Source of the DNA: Spartinivicinus poritis
GTDB lineage: Bacteria; Pseudomonadota; Gammaproteobacteria; Pseudomonadales; Zooshikellaceae
Assembly: GCF_028858535.1 (NCBI RefSeq)
Contig: NZ_JAPMOU010000004.1
Coordinates: 213,473-277,472, forward strand
Direction of reading: 5' to 3'
DNA: 64,000 nucleotides
The translations under genes and the position numbers were made by a program. This document shows positions 44,266 through 54,777 of the stretch, piece after piece; within the stretch, counting starts at the first letter, position 1; every line of letters begins with the position of its first letter. Below the pieces are notes generated by a model. It made no database searches. It had not been told where the DNA came from and worked only from the letters and a program-made list of their open reading frames with translations.

Positions 44266-45780
44266 TTACTCAGCTATCAACTGATAACCTGCTTTGGCAA
44301 AATACTTTTGCTCCCCTTCAACGTCAGCTTCTGTTAATGGGTGCTGCTCAAGCCAGCCAGCACCTAATGATACTTTCAGCCAGTCAGGTCCCGCAGTTAC
44401 TGTATATTCAGGTAACACTTCATCCAAACGAATATGATTTAACACAATCGACAGTCTCAACAACATACAAAGTTTTTTTAGCCGAGTTGCCAAACCAGGG
44501 GGGAATTCAGCCAGTAGATCCAAGGGAAAGGAACGACGATGGCCTCGTACCAAAGCAGCCAGCTGCTGTTGGTAGTCTTTAGAAAAACCCAGCAGATCAG
44601 AGTGATTGACTAAGTAAGCACCATGCTTATGGAACTGGGTATGAGAGATATCCAAGCCAATTTCATGAATCAGCGCAGCCCAATTAAGTAGCTCACGATC
44701 TTCTTTCTCTAAGTGCCACTGATCCGCCACATAATCAAAGCACATCAAAGCATGGCGCGCGACCCGTCGGGCATGTTGCCTATCAACATGGTAGCGCTTC
44801 ATTAAAGCAGTAATAGTCCGCTCTCTAACATCTTCATGACGCAAGCGGCCTACCATGTCATACAACAGTCCTTCCCGAAGGGCACCTTCTGAATAACACA
44901 TTCGGTCAACCTTAAAGGCATCAAACACTGCCATTAAAATTGCCAAACCAGCTGGGAAGATACTGACACGTTCCGGCTTTAAGCCTTCAAGCATCATTTT
45001 GTCAATATGACCAACACTGACTATGTACTTGCGCAGCTCCTCCATTCCCTCAGCAGTAATACCCGTACTGGTTAAGCCTTTTGCAAGCAGAACATTTTGT
45101 ATGGATTTTACCGTTCCAGATGAGCCTATCACATCTTCCCAGCCAGCCTCTTTGTAAGGAGCGGCTATATTTAAAAGCTCCAGACGAGCAGCATAATAGG
45201 CTTCCTGAAACTGCCTGCTGGTAATGGTGCCCCCCTGAAAAAATCGCTGACTGTACACTACACATCCCATATGCAAACTTTCGAGCAACTGGGGTTCAAA
45301 GCGTTGGCCAATAATAAACTCTGTACTTCCTCCGCCAATATCCACCACTAGCCGACGTCCTAAGTCATCTGCTTGTGTATGAGAAACACCAAGATAAATT
45401 AGACGTGCTTCTTCCCTGCCAGAGATAACATCTATAGGGTGGCTAAGAATTTCTTGAGCGCGCTTAATAAATTCATCGCGATTGTGGGCCGTTCTAAGCG
45501 CATTTGTACCCACCACTCGCACCTTACCCACCTCTAAGTGCTTGGTGTATTGGGCAAACCGCCTCAAGCAGTCAAGGCCACGCTGCTGAGCTTCTTCACT
45601 TAGATAGTCATCATCGTCAAGCCCCGCAGCCAACTGGACTTTTTCCCCCAGCCGTTCCAACGGTCTTATTTCACCTTGGTCCAAACGAGCCACAATCATG
45701 TGGAAGCTATTTGAACCAAGATCAATTGCAGCAATTAAACACTGGTCAGAGTGATTTGAGCGAGATATCCTTGCGGTCAT
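44266..45780 (-). CDS. ppx: Exopolyphosphatase
   Basis: A 504-residue Ppx/GppA-family enzyme that removes terminal phosphates from polyphosphate and may also act on pppGpp. It has the ASKHA-fold phosphate loops DLGSNSFHM (N-terminal) and VVDIGGGSTEFIIG, and an HD-like C-terminal domain (WAALIHEIGLDISHTQFHKHG). It is the degrading partner of Ppk1, encoded convergently 49 nt away. The ATG at 45780 is the only sensible start, and no strong ribosome site is apparent. Confidence 0.95.
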   Translation of the reverse strand: MTARISRSNHSDQCLIAAIDLGSNSFHMIVARLDQGEIRPLERLGEKVQLAAGLDDDDYLSEEAQQRGLDCLRRFAQYTKHLEVGKVRVVGTNALRTAHNRDEFIKRAQEILSHPIDVISGREEARLIYLGVSHTQADDLGRRLVVDIGGGSTEFIIGQRFEPQLLESLHMGCVVYSQRFFQGGTITSRQFQEAYYAARLELLNIAAPYKEAGWEDVIGSSGTVKSIQNVLLAKGLTSTGITAEGMEELRKYIVSVGHIDKMMLEGLKPERVSIFPAGLAILMAVFDAFKVDRMCYSEGALREGLLYDMVGRLRHEDVRERTITALMKRYHVDRQHARRVARHALMCFDYVADQWHLEKEDRELLNWAALIHEIGLDISHTQFHKHGAYLVNHSDLLGFSKDYQQQLAALVRGHRRSFPLDLLAEFPPGLATRLKKLCMLLRLSIVLNHIRLDEVLPEYTVTAGPDWLKVSLGAGWLEQHPLTEADVEGEQKYFAKAGYQLIAE

Positions 45781-46053
45781 TAGCTATGCCAATAATTTCA
45801 ATGACAAAGTGTTATAGCTTAACAAAATAAACCACTGGTTAGGGATAGTTTCGGCATATTTTGTTTCCTACTATTTGCAAACTTGTAACTTGCAAGCCTG
45901 TTATTTGCAAACAAAATAATCGTAAAGGAAAGCATCTGTCGAATACAAAGTTACCCCTTATAGCTTATCAGCCATATAGCTTCTCAGCCGTTGTGACACA
46001 GTGCTATGATAGGGGCAATTGACTGACTTGCAATAAATGCTGGAGATTTCAAC

Positions 46054-46380
46054 ATGAGCGAACATATTATTAATGTAACGGATCAAAGTTTTGATCAAGA
46101 TGTACTCAATGCCGAAGGGCCGGTGCTTGTTGACTATTGGGCAGAATGGTGTGGCCCATGCAAAATGATCACTCCCATTCTTGATGAAATTGCTAACGAA
46201 TATAAAGACCGCCTGAAGGTGTGTAAATTAAACATCGATGATAATGAAGAGACTCCTCCTAAGTACGGTGTTCGTGGTATACCAACTCTCATGTTGTTTA
46301 AGAATGGTAATGTAGAGGCCACCAAAGTTGGCGCCCTTTCAAAAAGTCAGCTTGTCGCATTTCTGGAAGGCAATCTGTAA
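46054..46380 (+). CDS. trxA: Thioredoxin 1
   Basis: A 108-residue thioredoxin with active site WCGPCKM in [11 protein letters not shown], the cis-Pro in [10 protein letters not shown], and buried Asp in LVDYWAE. It reduces protein disulfides using electrons from thioredoxin reductase. GGAG precedes the ATG. It has its own terminator at 46388-46407 and is followed by the long rho leader. Confidence 0.97.
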   Translation: MSEHIINVTDQSFDQDVLNAEGPVLVDYWAEWCGPCKMITPILDEIANEYKDRLKVCKLNIDDNEETPPKYGVRGIPTLMLFKNGNVEATKVGALSKSQLVAFLEGNL

Positions 46381-46387
46381 AGAATTT

Positions 46388-46407
46388 AAAGGGGGAATCC
46401 CCCCTTT
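46388..46407 (+). terminator. Rho-independent terminator of trxA
   Basis: AAAGGGGG pairs with CCCCCCTTT round a short AAT loop, 8 nt after the trxA stop. Confidence 0.88.
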
Positions 46408-47089
46408 CTGCTTAGTTAATATCAACCGTAACTGTCCTGCAGCCCTTGATACTTCTGAGGATTGGCTTCAATTTTTGGTATTTACCCAATTATTTTTCAA
46501 TTAATACTGGACTTAAAACTCGACAGTTTCTATTATTCAATGTTAGATTAACCTTGATAACCACCGTTACTCATAAATCTATAGTCGTTAAATATTCACA
46601 TATAGATGACATTCGTATATAAATAGCGAGCAAGCATTTTATATAATGACAAGCATCTTAATAATGAATGCTGTTATATTAAGTAATGACCTATAGATTA
46701 AGTTACTCTCACTATTTAAACCGTCTTATAGATAGATCTTGTAGATAAAGATGGTTACTCTTTACACAGTCGTGAATAGCACCACTGCGTATAAAGAGTA
46801 CTTTACAAAGAGACACTTAGTTAGAAACGCCTATAAATAGGTTCTTATAAGAGGTTTTGTAAAGAGTTGCTTATAAAAACTACAGTGATTAATAATCTGA
46901 GTAACTCAAAATGATAACGGCGACCAACTACCACTTAGCTACAGCTAAGAAATAATCAGGCGATAGGTAGAGGTTATTTAAAGCAATCCAAACAAATTAA
47001 TCTTAACGCTACCCAAACCAGAGAGCAGTTCCTCCGTTGCATTCAGCATCTACAGAGAGTTACCTTTCATCAACGTATCTTAGTTTACT
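46408..47089 (+). promoter_or_regulatory. Long non-coding leader upstream of rho
   Basis: About 680 nt with no ORF of note. It holds several related short strings (CTTTACA, GTAAAGAG, CTTATAA at 46760-46780, 46805-46820 and 46840-46880), which suggest repeats of partly complementary segments. rho mRNAs in other bacteria have long leaders through which Rho represses its own synthesis, so autoregulation is the natural reading. I see no clear leader-peptide gene like E. coli rhoL. Confidence 0.5.
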
Positions 47090-48349
47090 ATGAACCTTAC
47101 CGAGCTAAAGCAAAAATCCGTTCCTGAATTATTAAAATTAGCCACCGAGATGGGGCTTGATAACCTAGCCCGCTCTCGTAAACAGGATGTCATCTTTACC
47201 ATATTAAAACGCCATGCGCGCAGTGGTGAAGATATCTATGGCGATGGAGTATTAGAAATTCTGCAAGACGGTTTTGGTTTCTTGCGTTCTTCTGACAGCT
47301 CATATCTAGCCGGCCCTGACGACATCTACGTTTCACCCAGCCAAATCCGTCGCTTTAATCTGCGTACTGGTGATACTGTATCAGGAAAAATTCGCCCACC
47401 TAAAGATGGTGAGCGCTATTTTGCACTTTTAAAGGTTAACGAAATCAATTTCGATAAACCCGAAAATGCAAAAAATAAAATTCTTTTTGAAAACCTCACA
47501 CCATTGTTTCCTCAAGAACGATTAACAATGGAAGCAGGCAATGGCTCAACAGAAGACCTCACTGCCCGTATAATTGACTTAGTTGCTCCCTTTGGTAAAG
47601 GCCAACGCGGCTTGATCGTATCCCCACCAAAGGCGGGTAAAACCCTAATGCTACAAAACATTGCCTCTAATATTGCCCGTAACAATCCAGAATGCCACTT
47701 AATTGTACTATTGATTGACGAGCGCCCAGAGGAAGTAACAGAAATGGCTCGCTCAGTTCGAGGTGAAGTTGTTGCCAGTACTTTTGACGAACCACCTGCT
47801 CGCCATGTTCAAGTAGCTGAAATGGTGATTGAGAAAGCTAAACGACTGGTTGAGCATAAAAAAGATGTTGTTATTTTACTTGACTCTATTACTCGTTTAG
47901 CCCGTGCCTATAACACTGTTATTCCTTCATCAGGTAAAGTGTTAACAGGTGGTGTGGATGCACATGCTCTAGAGCGACCAAAACGTTTCTTTGGTGCAGC
48001 CCGTAATATAGAAGAAGGTGGCAGCTTAACTATTATGGCTACTGCATTAGTTGATACCGGTTCAAAAATGGATGAAGTTATTTTTGAAGAATTTAAAGGA
48101 ACCGGTAATATGGAATTACACCTAGATCGAAAAATATCTGAAAAACGTGTATTCCCTGCTATTGGCATCACTCGCTCCGGCACTCGTCGTGAAGACTTAC
48201 TGACAACCGAAGAAGAGCTACAACGGATGTGGATTTTGCGCAAAATACTGCATCCTATGGATGAAATTTCTGCGGTTGAATTTTTATTAGACCGGATGAA
48301 AGACACCAAAACCAACGAAGAATTCTTCCAATCAATGAAACGGAAGTAA
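47090..48349 (+). CDS. rho: Transcription termination factor Rho
   Basis: A 419-residue Rho: N-terminal SAP-like region ([18 protein letters not shown]), cold-shock-type RNA-binding domain ([20 protein letters not shown]), and the RecA-like ATPase with Walker [11 protein letters not shown], Walker [17 protein letters not shown] and the Q-loop. It is nearly consensus. It carries its own strong terminator at 48355-48389 and is followed by ubiD. Confidence 0.98.
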   Translation: MNLTELKQKSVPELLKLATEMGLDNLARSRKQDVIFTILKRHARSGEDIYGDGVLEILQDGFGFLRSSDSSYLAGPDDIYVSPSQIRRFNLRTGDTVSGKIRPPKDGERYFALLKVNEINFDKPENAKNKILFENLTPLFPQERLTMEAGNGSTEDLTARIIDLVAPFGKGQRGLIVSPPKAGKTLMLQNIASNIARNNPECHLIVLLIDERPEEVTEMARSVRGEVVASTFDEPPARHVQVAEMVIEKAKRLVEHKKDVVILLDSITRLARAYNTVIPSSGKVLTGGVDAHALERPKRFFGAARNIEEGGSLTIMATALVDTGSKMDEVIFEEFKGTGNMELHLDRKISEKRVFPAIGITRSGTRREDLLTTEEELQRMWILRKILHPMDEISAVEFLLDRMKDTKTNEEFFQSMKRK

Positions 48350-48354
48350 CCTTC

Positions 48355-48389
48355 AAAGCAAGAGAAGTTTTAAAAACTTCTCTTGCTTT
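48355..48389 (+). terminator. Terminator of rho
   Basis: A stem of about 16 bp (AAAGCAAGAGAAG with CTTCTCTTGCTTT) closes on an A/T-rich loop, 5 nt after the rho stop. Confidence 0.88.
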
Positions 48390-48470
48390 AATTTTCCTCT
48401 CCCCTAATTAATGACTCCTCTATACCTTTATTTACTCAGAATATGCCAATAGCTATCGTCAGGGGTATTA

Positions 48471-49937
48471 ATGAAATATAAAGACCTGCGAGACTTCATT
48501 TCCCAACTAGAAAAACAAGGCGAATTAAAACGTATCTATACGCCAGTTGACCCTTATCTGGAAATGACTGAAATTGCCGACCGCACCCTTCGAAAAGGTG
48601 GTCCAGCATTATTATTTGAAAACCCCAAAGGTTTTAATATGCCTGTGCTAGCCAACCTGTTTGGCACTGCTGACCGAGTAGCTATGGGAATGGGAGCAAA
48701 AAATACCCAAGCACTAAGTGAAATAGGTGAATTATTAGCTTTTTTAAAAGAGCCTGAGCCCCCTAAAGGAATGAAAGATGCTTGGGAAAAATTACCTATT
48801 TTTCGCCAAGTAATGAATATGGGCCCCAAGCTGGTTAAAACAGCTCCCTGCCAACAAGTCATCATTAGCAAAGAAGAGGTAGACTTAACTACTCTGCCAA
48901 TTCAAACCTGCTGGCCTGGTGATGCAGGCCCATTAATTACCTGGCCTCTGGTGGTTACCAAAGGCCCGAATAAAACCCGGCAAAACTTAGGCATTTACCG
49001 CCAGCAAGTGATTGCTCGCAACAAAGTTATTATGCGCTGGCTTTCCCACCGTGGTGGCGCATTGGATTTTAAAGAGTGGCAAGCTGCACACCCAGGAAAA
49101 CCTTTTCCAGTTGCTGTTGCCTTAGGGGCAGACCCAGCCACTATTTTAGGGGCTGTTACACCAGTACCCGATAATTTATCTGAATATGCTTTTGCTGGGT
49201 TATTAAGAGGTAGCAAGACCGAACTGGTCCGCTGTATTAGCCATGACTTGGAAGTGCCAGCTTCTGCTGAAATTATTTTAGAAGGTTATATTTACCCAAA
49301 TGAAATGGATGATGAAGGCCCATTTGGAGACCACACAGGCTATTACAACGAAGTTGATCAATTCCCAGTATTTACAGTTGAAACTATTACTCACCGCAAA
49401 CAACCCATTTACCACAGCACTTACACCGGCCGCCCCCCTGATGAACCTGCCATTTTAGGTGTCGCATTAAATGAAGTGTTTGTTCCTATACTGAAAAAGC
49501 AATTTCCTGAAATTGTCGATTTTTATTTGCCCCCCGAAGGCTGTTCTTATCGACTTGCTGTTATATCAATAAAAAAACAATATCCTGGACACGCCAAACG
49601 AGTCATGCTTGGTATCTGGTCTTATTTAAGACAGTTTATGTATACTAAATTTGTCATTGTTACAGACGATGATATTGATATTAGAAACTGGCAAGATGTT
49701 ATTTGGGCAATGACCACCCGGATGGATCCTAAGCGAGATATGACTTTTATTGAAAATACCCCTATAGATTATCTGGACTTTGCTTCACCAGTCTCTGGTT
49801 TGGGATCAAAGGTTGGCCTTGATGCAACAAACAAATGGCAGGGGGAAACTAACCGAGAATGGGGTACTGCTATCACCATGTCTGATGAAGTAAAGCAGCG
49901 AGTTGATGAGCTATGGCCAGAACTTGGTATAGACTAA
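48471..49937 (+). CDS. ubiD: 4-hydroxy-3-polyprenylbenzoate decarboxylase UbiD
   Basis: A 488-residue UbiD that decarboxylates the ubiquinone precursor using prenylated FMN made by UbiX. Family blocks are [38 protein letters not shown]-type core ([15 protein letters not shown]), the EDGPFGD-equivalent [13 protein letters not shown], and [12 protein letters not shown]. The order rho-ubiD-flavin reductase is as in Pseudomonas. It has its own ATG with AGGGGTATTA upstream. Confidence 0.95.
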   Translation: MKYKDLRDFISQLEKQGELKRIYTPVDPYLEMTEIADRTLRKGGPALLFENPKGFNMPVLANLFGTADRVAMGMGAKNTQALSEIGELLAFLKEPEPPKGMKDAWEKLPIFRQVMNMGPKLVKTAPCQQVIISKEEVDLTTLPIQTCWPGDAGPLITWPLVVTKGPNKTRQNLGIYRQQVIARNKVIMRWLSHRGGALDFKEWQAAHPGKPFPVAVALGADPATILGAVTPVPDNLSEYAFAGLLRGSKTELVRCISHDLEVPASAEIILEGYIYPNEMDDEGPFGDHTGYYNEVDQFPVFTVETITHRKQPIYHSTYTGRPPDEPAILGVALNEVFVPILKKQFPEIVDFYLPPEGCSYRLAVISIKKQYPGHAKRVMLGIWSYLRQFMYTKFVIVTDDDIDIRNWQDVIWAMTTRMDPKRDMTFIENTPIDYLDFASPVSGLGSKVGLDATNKWQGETNREWGTAITMSDEVKQRVDELWPELGID

Positions 49938-49978
49938 CGGAAAAAGCAGAGCGAAAATAAGTTTGGAGTGCATACGTA

Positions 49979-50698
49979 GTGACAATTCACACCCTTCCTA
50001 TTCTTCAAGTCCATCAGCCTCATAACAATATTTATCGAGTAGAACTCGACACTTCTACTCACCCAGATATCCAGTTCTTTCCTGGTCAATATTTAGAAGT
50101 CATTTTACCTGATGAGAGCCGCTGTCCATTATCTATTGCCAGCGCGCCTTGTTTCATGCACACCAACCAATGGCTAGAACTCCATATTCAGCATCAATTT
50201 ACTAGTGGTTTATCCAATCAGCTTGTTCACGTTATTCAAAGCAAGCCAGAAATAACAGTGGATATAGCCAAGGGTAATTGTTACTTGGACCAGCCTCCTA
50301 CTCACCCTTTAGTATTTATGGCTGCAGGTACCGGGTTTGCCCAAGTGAAAAGCATGATCGAGCATTGCCTAAGCTTTAAGCATAATCAGCCACTTTTTCT
50401 ATATTGGGGAGTTAGAAAAATGTGCGATTTTTATCTGCTTGATGTTCCAAATCGCTGGGCTCAACAAGGTAAGGTAGAATTTCATCCAGTCGTTAGTGAG
50501 GATGATATTTCAGGGGTAGTGCAACGGGCAGGGTTATTAGTTGATGCCGTAATTGAAGACTTAAGCAACTTCCCTGAAGCCCACTACTATATCAGTGGAT
50601 CACCACAAATGGTGTATGCCAGTTTGGACCGGCTGATAGCAGAAGAAGTGGCTGAAAGTCATGTACATTCGGATGTATTTGATTACGCACCAAGGTAA
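49979..50698 (+). CDS. NAD(P)H-flavin reductase (Fre/LuxG-like)
   Basis: A 239-residue ferredoxin-NADP+ reductase-family protein that reduces free flavins. The flavin-binding motif is RCPLSIAS in the beta-barrel domain, and the nucleotide domain has FMAAGTGFAQVKSMIEH and LYWGVRK. It starts at a GTG at 49979. It sits 41 nt after ubiD, where a Fre-like gene is also found in Pseudomonas. It may supply reduced flavin to UbiX/UbiD or serve other oxygenases. Confidence 0.87.
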   Translation: MTIHTLPILQVHQPHNNIYRVELDTSTHPDIQFFPGQYLEVILPDESRCPLSIASAPCFMHTNQWLELHIQHQFTSGLSNQLVHVIQSKPEITVDIAKGNCYLDQPPTHPLVFMAAGTGFAQVKSMIEHCLSFKHNQPLFLYWGVRKMCDFYLLDVPNRWAQQGKVEFHPVVSEDDISGVVQRAGLLVDAVIEDLSNFPEAHYYISGSPQMVYASLDRLIAEEVAESHVHSDVFDYAPR

Positions 50699-50763
50699 AT
50701 ATAGTTAGGTAGTCCATGCGCAAAATAACTTGCGCATAGACTACTAGCTCTAATAAAAATACT

Positions 50764-51522
50764 CTACAGATAACGTCTGGTTAACTGGTCATACGTCCCA
50801 TCTTTTATCATATTATCCAGCGCCTGTTGTAAAGCATTGGTTATTCTATCAGGTGTTTCCTTATTAAACGCCAAATACATTTCTGTCTTTTTGAAAGTCA
50901 ATACAGGTTTTAAGCCAATAATTCCTTCTTGAGAGGCAAAATAAACACCAGACAAATGTCCAGATGCCCATAGATCAACCTTGTCAGACATTAACTTAAC
51001 CGCATTTTCATTATCCCTAAATGATGTGATTATTTGAAATCCTACTGACTCTAAGTAGTTAGCCAAAGCATCACCCTTGTAGCCTCCCACTCGAAACTGT
51101 TTAGCATCATCCAATTTGGTTAGTTTAATTTCACTATTAGGCTTTGCTAAAAATACCCACTTATTCACCACCAAAGGACCAACCCACTTAAATAGGTCTT
51201 CTCGTTCAGGCGTACGTGTAGTTGAAAATAATCCATAATTTGGTTTTTCCAGGGTTAATCTGAAAATTCTTTTCCATGGAAAGCGTAATGTTAATGAGTA
51301 ATTTATCTTAGCTCGCCTAAACATTTCACGTACGACTTCTGTCGAAAGACCAGTAATTTTATCTCCTCGTGCAAAATTTTTCTGATTAGTGCTCATATTA
51401 AAGGGAGGGTAATTCTCTGTTAGAAGCACTATTTTATCTTCAGGTCCTGCAACGGCAGTTGTTGCTAGTAAGCAAACATATACTGCCAATAATAAACGAC
51501 ATATCCAGCAGCTATTTCTCAC
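50764..51522 (-). CDS. Periplasmic solute-binding protein (SBP family 3), copy 1
   Basis: About 252 residues with a signal peptide (SVRNSCWICRLLLAVYVCLL..., cleavage near AVAG) and a family 3 extracellular solute-binding domain: LLTENYPPFNMS at the N-terminus, GLFSTTRTPEREDLFKWVG in the middle, and a terminal KDGTYDQLTRRYL helix. The frame runs back to a TTG at 51606, but the GTG at 51522 has GAGGGGGAT just before it and places the signal peptide at the N-terminus. No ABC permease or ATPase gene is near. A close paralogue lies 0.6 kb upstream, and the ligand is unknown. Confidence 0.85.
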   Translation of the reverse strand: MRNSCWICRLLLAVYVCLLATTAVAGPEDKIVLLTENYPPFNMSTNQKNFARGDKITGLSTEVVREMFRRAKINYSLTLRFPWKRIFRLTLEKPNYGLFSTTRTPEREDLFKWVGPLVVNKWVFLAKPNSEIKLTKLDDAKQFRVGGYKGDALANYLESVGFQIITSFRDNENAVKLMSDKVDLWASGHLSGVYFASQEGIIGLKPVLTFKKTEMYLAFNKETPDRITNALQQALDNMIKDGTYDQLTRRYL

Positions 51523-51606
51523 TGACTTATCCCCCTCGGCTGTTAAACTACTAGCATTTGTATATGCAATTTTTTTGTTAGACGATACAACCTGTATCAA
51601 TATCAA

Positions 51607-52135
51607 AAGCTGCTTACCACTTAGTACTACACTTACCCATCACCAACGAAAATCAATTTAAGCACTGTATGGTATAAAACAACTGAGTGATAACTTACTT
51701 TCAAATTTAATCCAGTTACACTGATAATCGTTTTTTTTATTAAACAAGCGAAGAGTATAACAAAATACTCTACCTATTTTTACTGGCAATTGAAACACAA
51801 CAAGCTAACGTGGCGTATGATACCGTCTGGTTTCTAATTGAAAAGCAGAAAATCAATTTTATTTTTAGCTACACACATTAAAATAGTAAACTAACTTTCT
51901 TATAAGAAACTTTATTTCTTATATAGACATCTAGTGAGCAATGAAAAACCACTTGAAGCAACCTAAGTTGGAACCACTGTAACAGGTTCCGAAAAAGTAT
52001 CAGAAAGGTATTTGCACCAAACAATCGTGGAGAGCATATAAAACTCCCTTAAAGGAGTTTTATATGTAATTACAGATAATTTATTTAATTGTATTGTTTA
52101 ACAACATACTCCATGCTGTGCCTTAGGGTATTTCC
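51607..52135. other. Intergenic region between the two SBP genes
   Basis: About 530 nt, AT-rich. It holds the hairpin listed at 52035-52066 and presumably the promoter for SBP copy 1. I see no ORF. Confidence 0.4.
52035..52066 (-). terminator. Terminator after SBP copy 2
   Basis: CATATAAAACTCC (52035-52047) is exactly complementary to GGAGTTTTATATG (52054-52066), with a 6-nt loop, 70 nt beyond the stop of the SBP copy 2 gene. The AT-rich lower stem makes it usable in both directions. Confidence 0.7.
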
Positions 52136-52903
52136 TTATAAATAGTCATTGGTCAGCGTTTGATGAGTACCATCTCTCACCATTTCATCCAACGCATTTT
52201 GTAAGACATCAATTACCGCATCTGAAGTTTCTTTATTAAATGCCAAGTACATTTCTGTGGATTTAAAAGTAAGCACATTCTTTAAGTTTTCAACGCCTTC
52301 CAGTTGAGCCAGGTAACGACCTGAAAGGTTGCCCGTTGCCCATAGGTCGATTCTACCATCTACTAATTTCGCTACGTTTTCATTATCTCTAAACGACAAC
52401 ACCAAATTAAAGCCATTATTTTCAAGGTGATTTGCAATAGCGTCCCCCTTATAACCACCTATTCGATACTTCCTTGCCTCATTTAAATTTCTCAAGCGAA
52501 TTGGTTTATTGTTTAAAGTAAGAAATACCCATTCATTGACAACCAAAGGACCCACCCACTTAAATAAATCTTCTCTTGCCTCGGTTCGAGTGGTTGAAAA
52601 TAAACCATAGTTCCGCTTTTGTTGGGTAAGCTTATATATTCTACTCCAAGGAAAGCGTAAGCTTAATCGATAATTAACACCTGCTCGTTTAAACATTTCC
52701 CTAACAATATCGGTAGACAGCCCATCAATGTTATCCCCTCTGGCAAAATTCTTATCATTTACACTCATATTAAAAGGAGGATAATTTTCGGTAAGCAGGA
52801 TAATTGTAGTTCGGGGATTAATTTCTGCTTTGGCAACACCCAAGCAAAATAGTAAGGGCCATAGTACGAGCAACTTCAAAAAGTGTCTATAATTCATTTT
52901 CAT
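52136..52903 (-). CDS. Periplasmic solute-binding protein (SBP family 3), copy 2
   Basis: About 255 residues with a signal peptide (LLVLWPLLFCLGVAKA) and the same blocks as copy 1: LLTENYPPFNMS, ARGDNIDGLSTDIVREMF, GLFSTTRTEAREDLFKWVG and FKSTEMYLAFNKET. The two are similar along their whole length, pointing to a tandem duplication, but are clearly diverged. The upstream GTG is not preferred; the ATG at 52903 is. As with copy 1, no transporter subunit is nearby, so they may serve as sensors or feed a distant permease. Confidence 0.85.
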   Translation of the reverse strand: MKMNYRHFLKLLVLWPLLFCLGVAKAEINPRTTIILLTENYPPFNMSVNDKNFARGDNIDGLSTDIVREMFKRAGVNYRLSLRFPWSRIYKLTQQKRNYGLFSTTRTEAREDLFKWVGPLVVNEWVFLTLNNKPIRLRNLNEARKYRIGGYKGDAIANHLENNGFNLVLSFRDNENVAKLVDGRIDLWATGNLSGRYLAQLEGVENLKNVLTFKSTEMYLAFNKETSDAVIDVLQNALDEMVRDGTHQTLTNDYL

Positions 52904-53541
52904 TCTCACTTTGCTGGCTTTCTAAGCTATACTCAAAGTTTTGAGTAGTTCCCTCCTTTATTTCACCAGTCCCTGTGGGCCACCTGCATATCTATTATTT
53001 ATAAGCTTCTTTCTAGAATACACTATAGTGCAATGCAACTAATTTTCCGTAGTTGCATAAAACCAATAGCAAATTTCAAGTAGTAGTCTAAAACCAATTG
53101 ATAATAATAGTTGACAGCTAGTGCTCGTCACTGACAACCATCACGAATGAAATTTAATTTATTTTTTTTCATTCAGAGAGCCTCCTTTAATTGTTTTCCA
53201 TAAAGGACACCTCTAATAATTGTTAGAGGTGTCCTAAATACCATCAAAATCCTTATCGACCTATATTTGTTTTATTTATAATTATTAAATTTATTTTCTG
53301 AAAAAATGTGACAAATTATTGCAAGCTAGTCAACAATATTACTTATGACAGTTTACACTAGATAATATCGTTACCATTACTAACCACAATATAACCTTTT
53401 ATCTTTAGGAAAAGTCTAAGAGACTAATTACCGGCTCTAATAGAAAAGTGTTAAATATCATGTGCTACAGGCTACTAAAAATGTAACCTGCAGCAATTTA
53501 GTTAAATGAGGGATATAAGACAAGCAGTATAAACAATATCT
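52904..53541. other. Intergenic region with a 13-bp hairpin
   Basis: About 640 nt between SBP copy 2 and hemY. AGGACACCTCTAA (53204-53216) pairs with TTAGAGGTGTCCT (53223-53235), loop 6 nt. A fragment resembling the right arm (TTAGAGGTG) reappears near 62211, so it may be part of a dispersed repeat. Otherwise AT-rich with no ORF. Confidence 0.5.
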
Positions 53542-54777
53542 TTAAGGTGATAATGTAACGAGCTGGCGGCTTTGATCAACTAAAGCTAAACCTTCTGCTA
53601 AATATTGGGTGCTTTCTTCTACTCGACCTTTTTTAGCAAAAACCTTGCTCAACTCGATATAAGTAGCTTCCGTTTTATGAAGTTGCAAACTTTCTCGTAA
53701 TGCCTGTTCAGCCTTGTCTAGTTGGTTGGCTTGTAAATACAGCCTGCCCAATGCTAAGGCTATCTCAGGATGCTTACTATATTCACCGCGAAGCTCCTCA
53801 ATAAAGCCCAGCTGAGCTTTTAGGTCCTCTCCTTTGGCTAGCCCATAAAGCTCTACCAGTTCAGCATCATAATTTCTTTCTAAGGCCTTACGCAGTTCTT
53901 TTTCTGCATAGCCTGTTGCCCCCGCTTTTATTAGCCCCCTTGTGTAGGCTGCCAGCACAGCAGGGATTTTCTTCAGTTTGCGAGGAACATTAGACCAGGC
54001 TTCTTCTAATAAGCTGATTCGTTTACTGACGCTTTCACTATTATTCTGGCATTTAGCAATAGCTTTATTCAGCTGACAAATAGAAGCTTGCTGTTGCAGT
54101 GACTGATATTCTTCTTCATCCACTACATGGCGTTTACGCAAGTCAGGAAGCAACTCCGTCAACTGCTCCCACTCATGCAGCTTTACATAAACTTGCTTAA
54201 GCAACTTCAGCACATACTGATGACGAGGCTTATGCCGACGAATCTCTTCTAGAGTGGCAAGCGCTTGCTCCCACTGTCCATTGGCTAATTGAATTTGTGC
54301 CTGGGTAATGCCAATACCAATTTTACCATTAGGTACCTGATCATCTGCTTTACGCAGATATTCAATAACTGTATTGTTATCTCCAATTTCATTAGCCGCC
54401 CTAGCTGCTGTGAGATAATTAATTAATGGTGCTTCACCTTGATCAGCTGCTTTACCCAATAACCTACCTGCTTGCTCCCACTCACCATTAATCAACAAAT
54501 CCAAGCCTTTTGAGGAATATCGCTTAGCCCTTTTTAGTTTACTTGCAGAAGTGACTGGCACTAAAAAACCAACAGAACGTAAGGAGGTAATAGCAAATCG
54601 TTTTAACAGGTTATAAATAATGACAGCTAATACAATGATGGCAAAAAACATCCACACACTGGTTTCAAAAGACATATCCCCATAAGCAATCAACACATAG
54701 CCACTGTCATGTACTATCCCCAGTGATACGACACCAGCCAAAATAAATAATAACAACAGTTTAGTAAAAGCCTTCAT
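53542..54777 (-). CDS. hemY: HemY-type TPR membrane protein
   Basis: A 411-residue HemY protein: two N-terminal membrane helices (about 5-27 and 38-60), then a long cytosolic or periplasmic array of TPR-type helices (for example LALGRLYLQANQLDKAEQAL). It is linked to haem biosynthesis by location, though the biochemical role is not defined. The TAATG junction shares one base with the hemX stop, so the two are translationally coupled. It closes the hemC-D-X-Y order. Confidence 0.88.
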   Translation of the reverse strand: MKAFTKLLLLFILAGVVSLGIVHDSGYVLIAYGDMSFETSVWMFFAIIVLAVIIYNLLKRFAITSLRSVGFLVPVTSASKLKRAKRYSSKGLDLLINGEWEQAGRLLGKAADQGEAPLINYLTAARAANEIGDNNTVIEYLRKADDQVPNGKIGIGITQAQIQLANGQWEQALATLEEIRRHKPRHQYVLKLLKQVYVKLHEWEQLTELLPDLRKRHVVDEEEYQSLQQQASICQLNKAIAKCQNNSESVSKRISLLEEAWSNVPRKLKKIPAVLAAYTRGLIKAGATGYAEKELRKALERNYDAELVELYGLAKGEDLKAQLGFIEELRGEYSKHPEIALALGRLYLQANQLDKAEQALRESLQLHKTEATYIELSKVFAKKGRVEESTQYLAEGLALVDQSRQLVTLSP

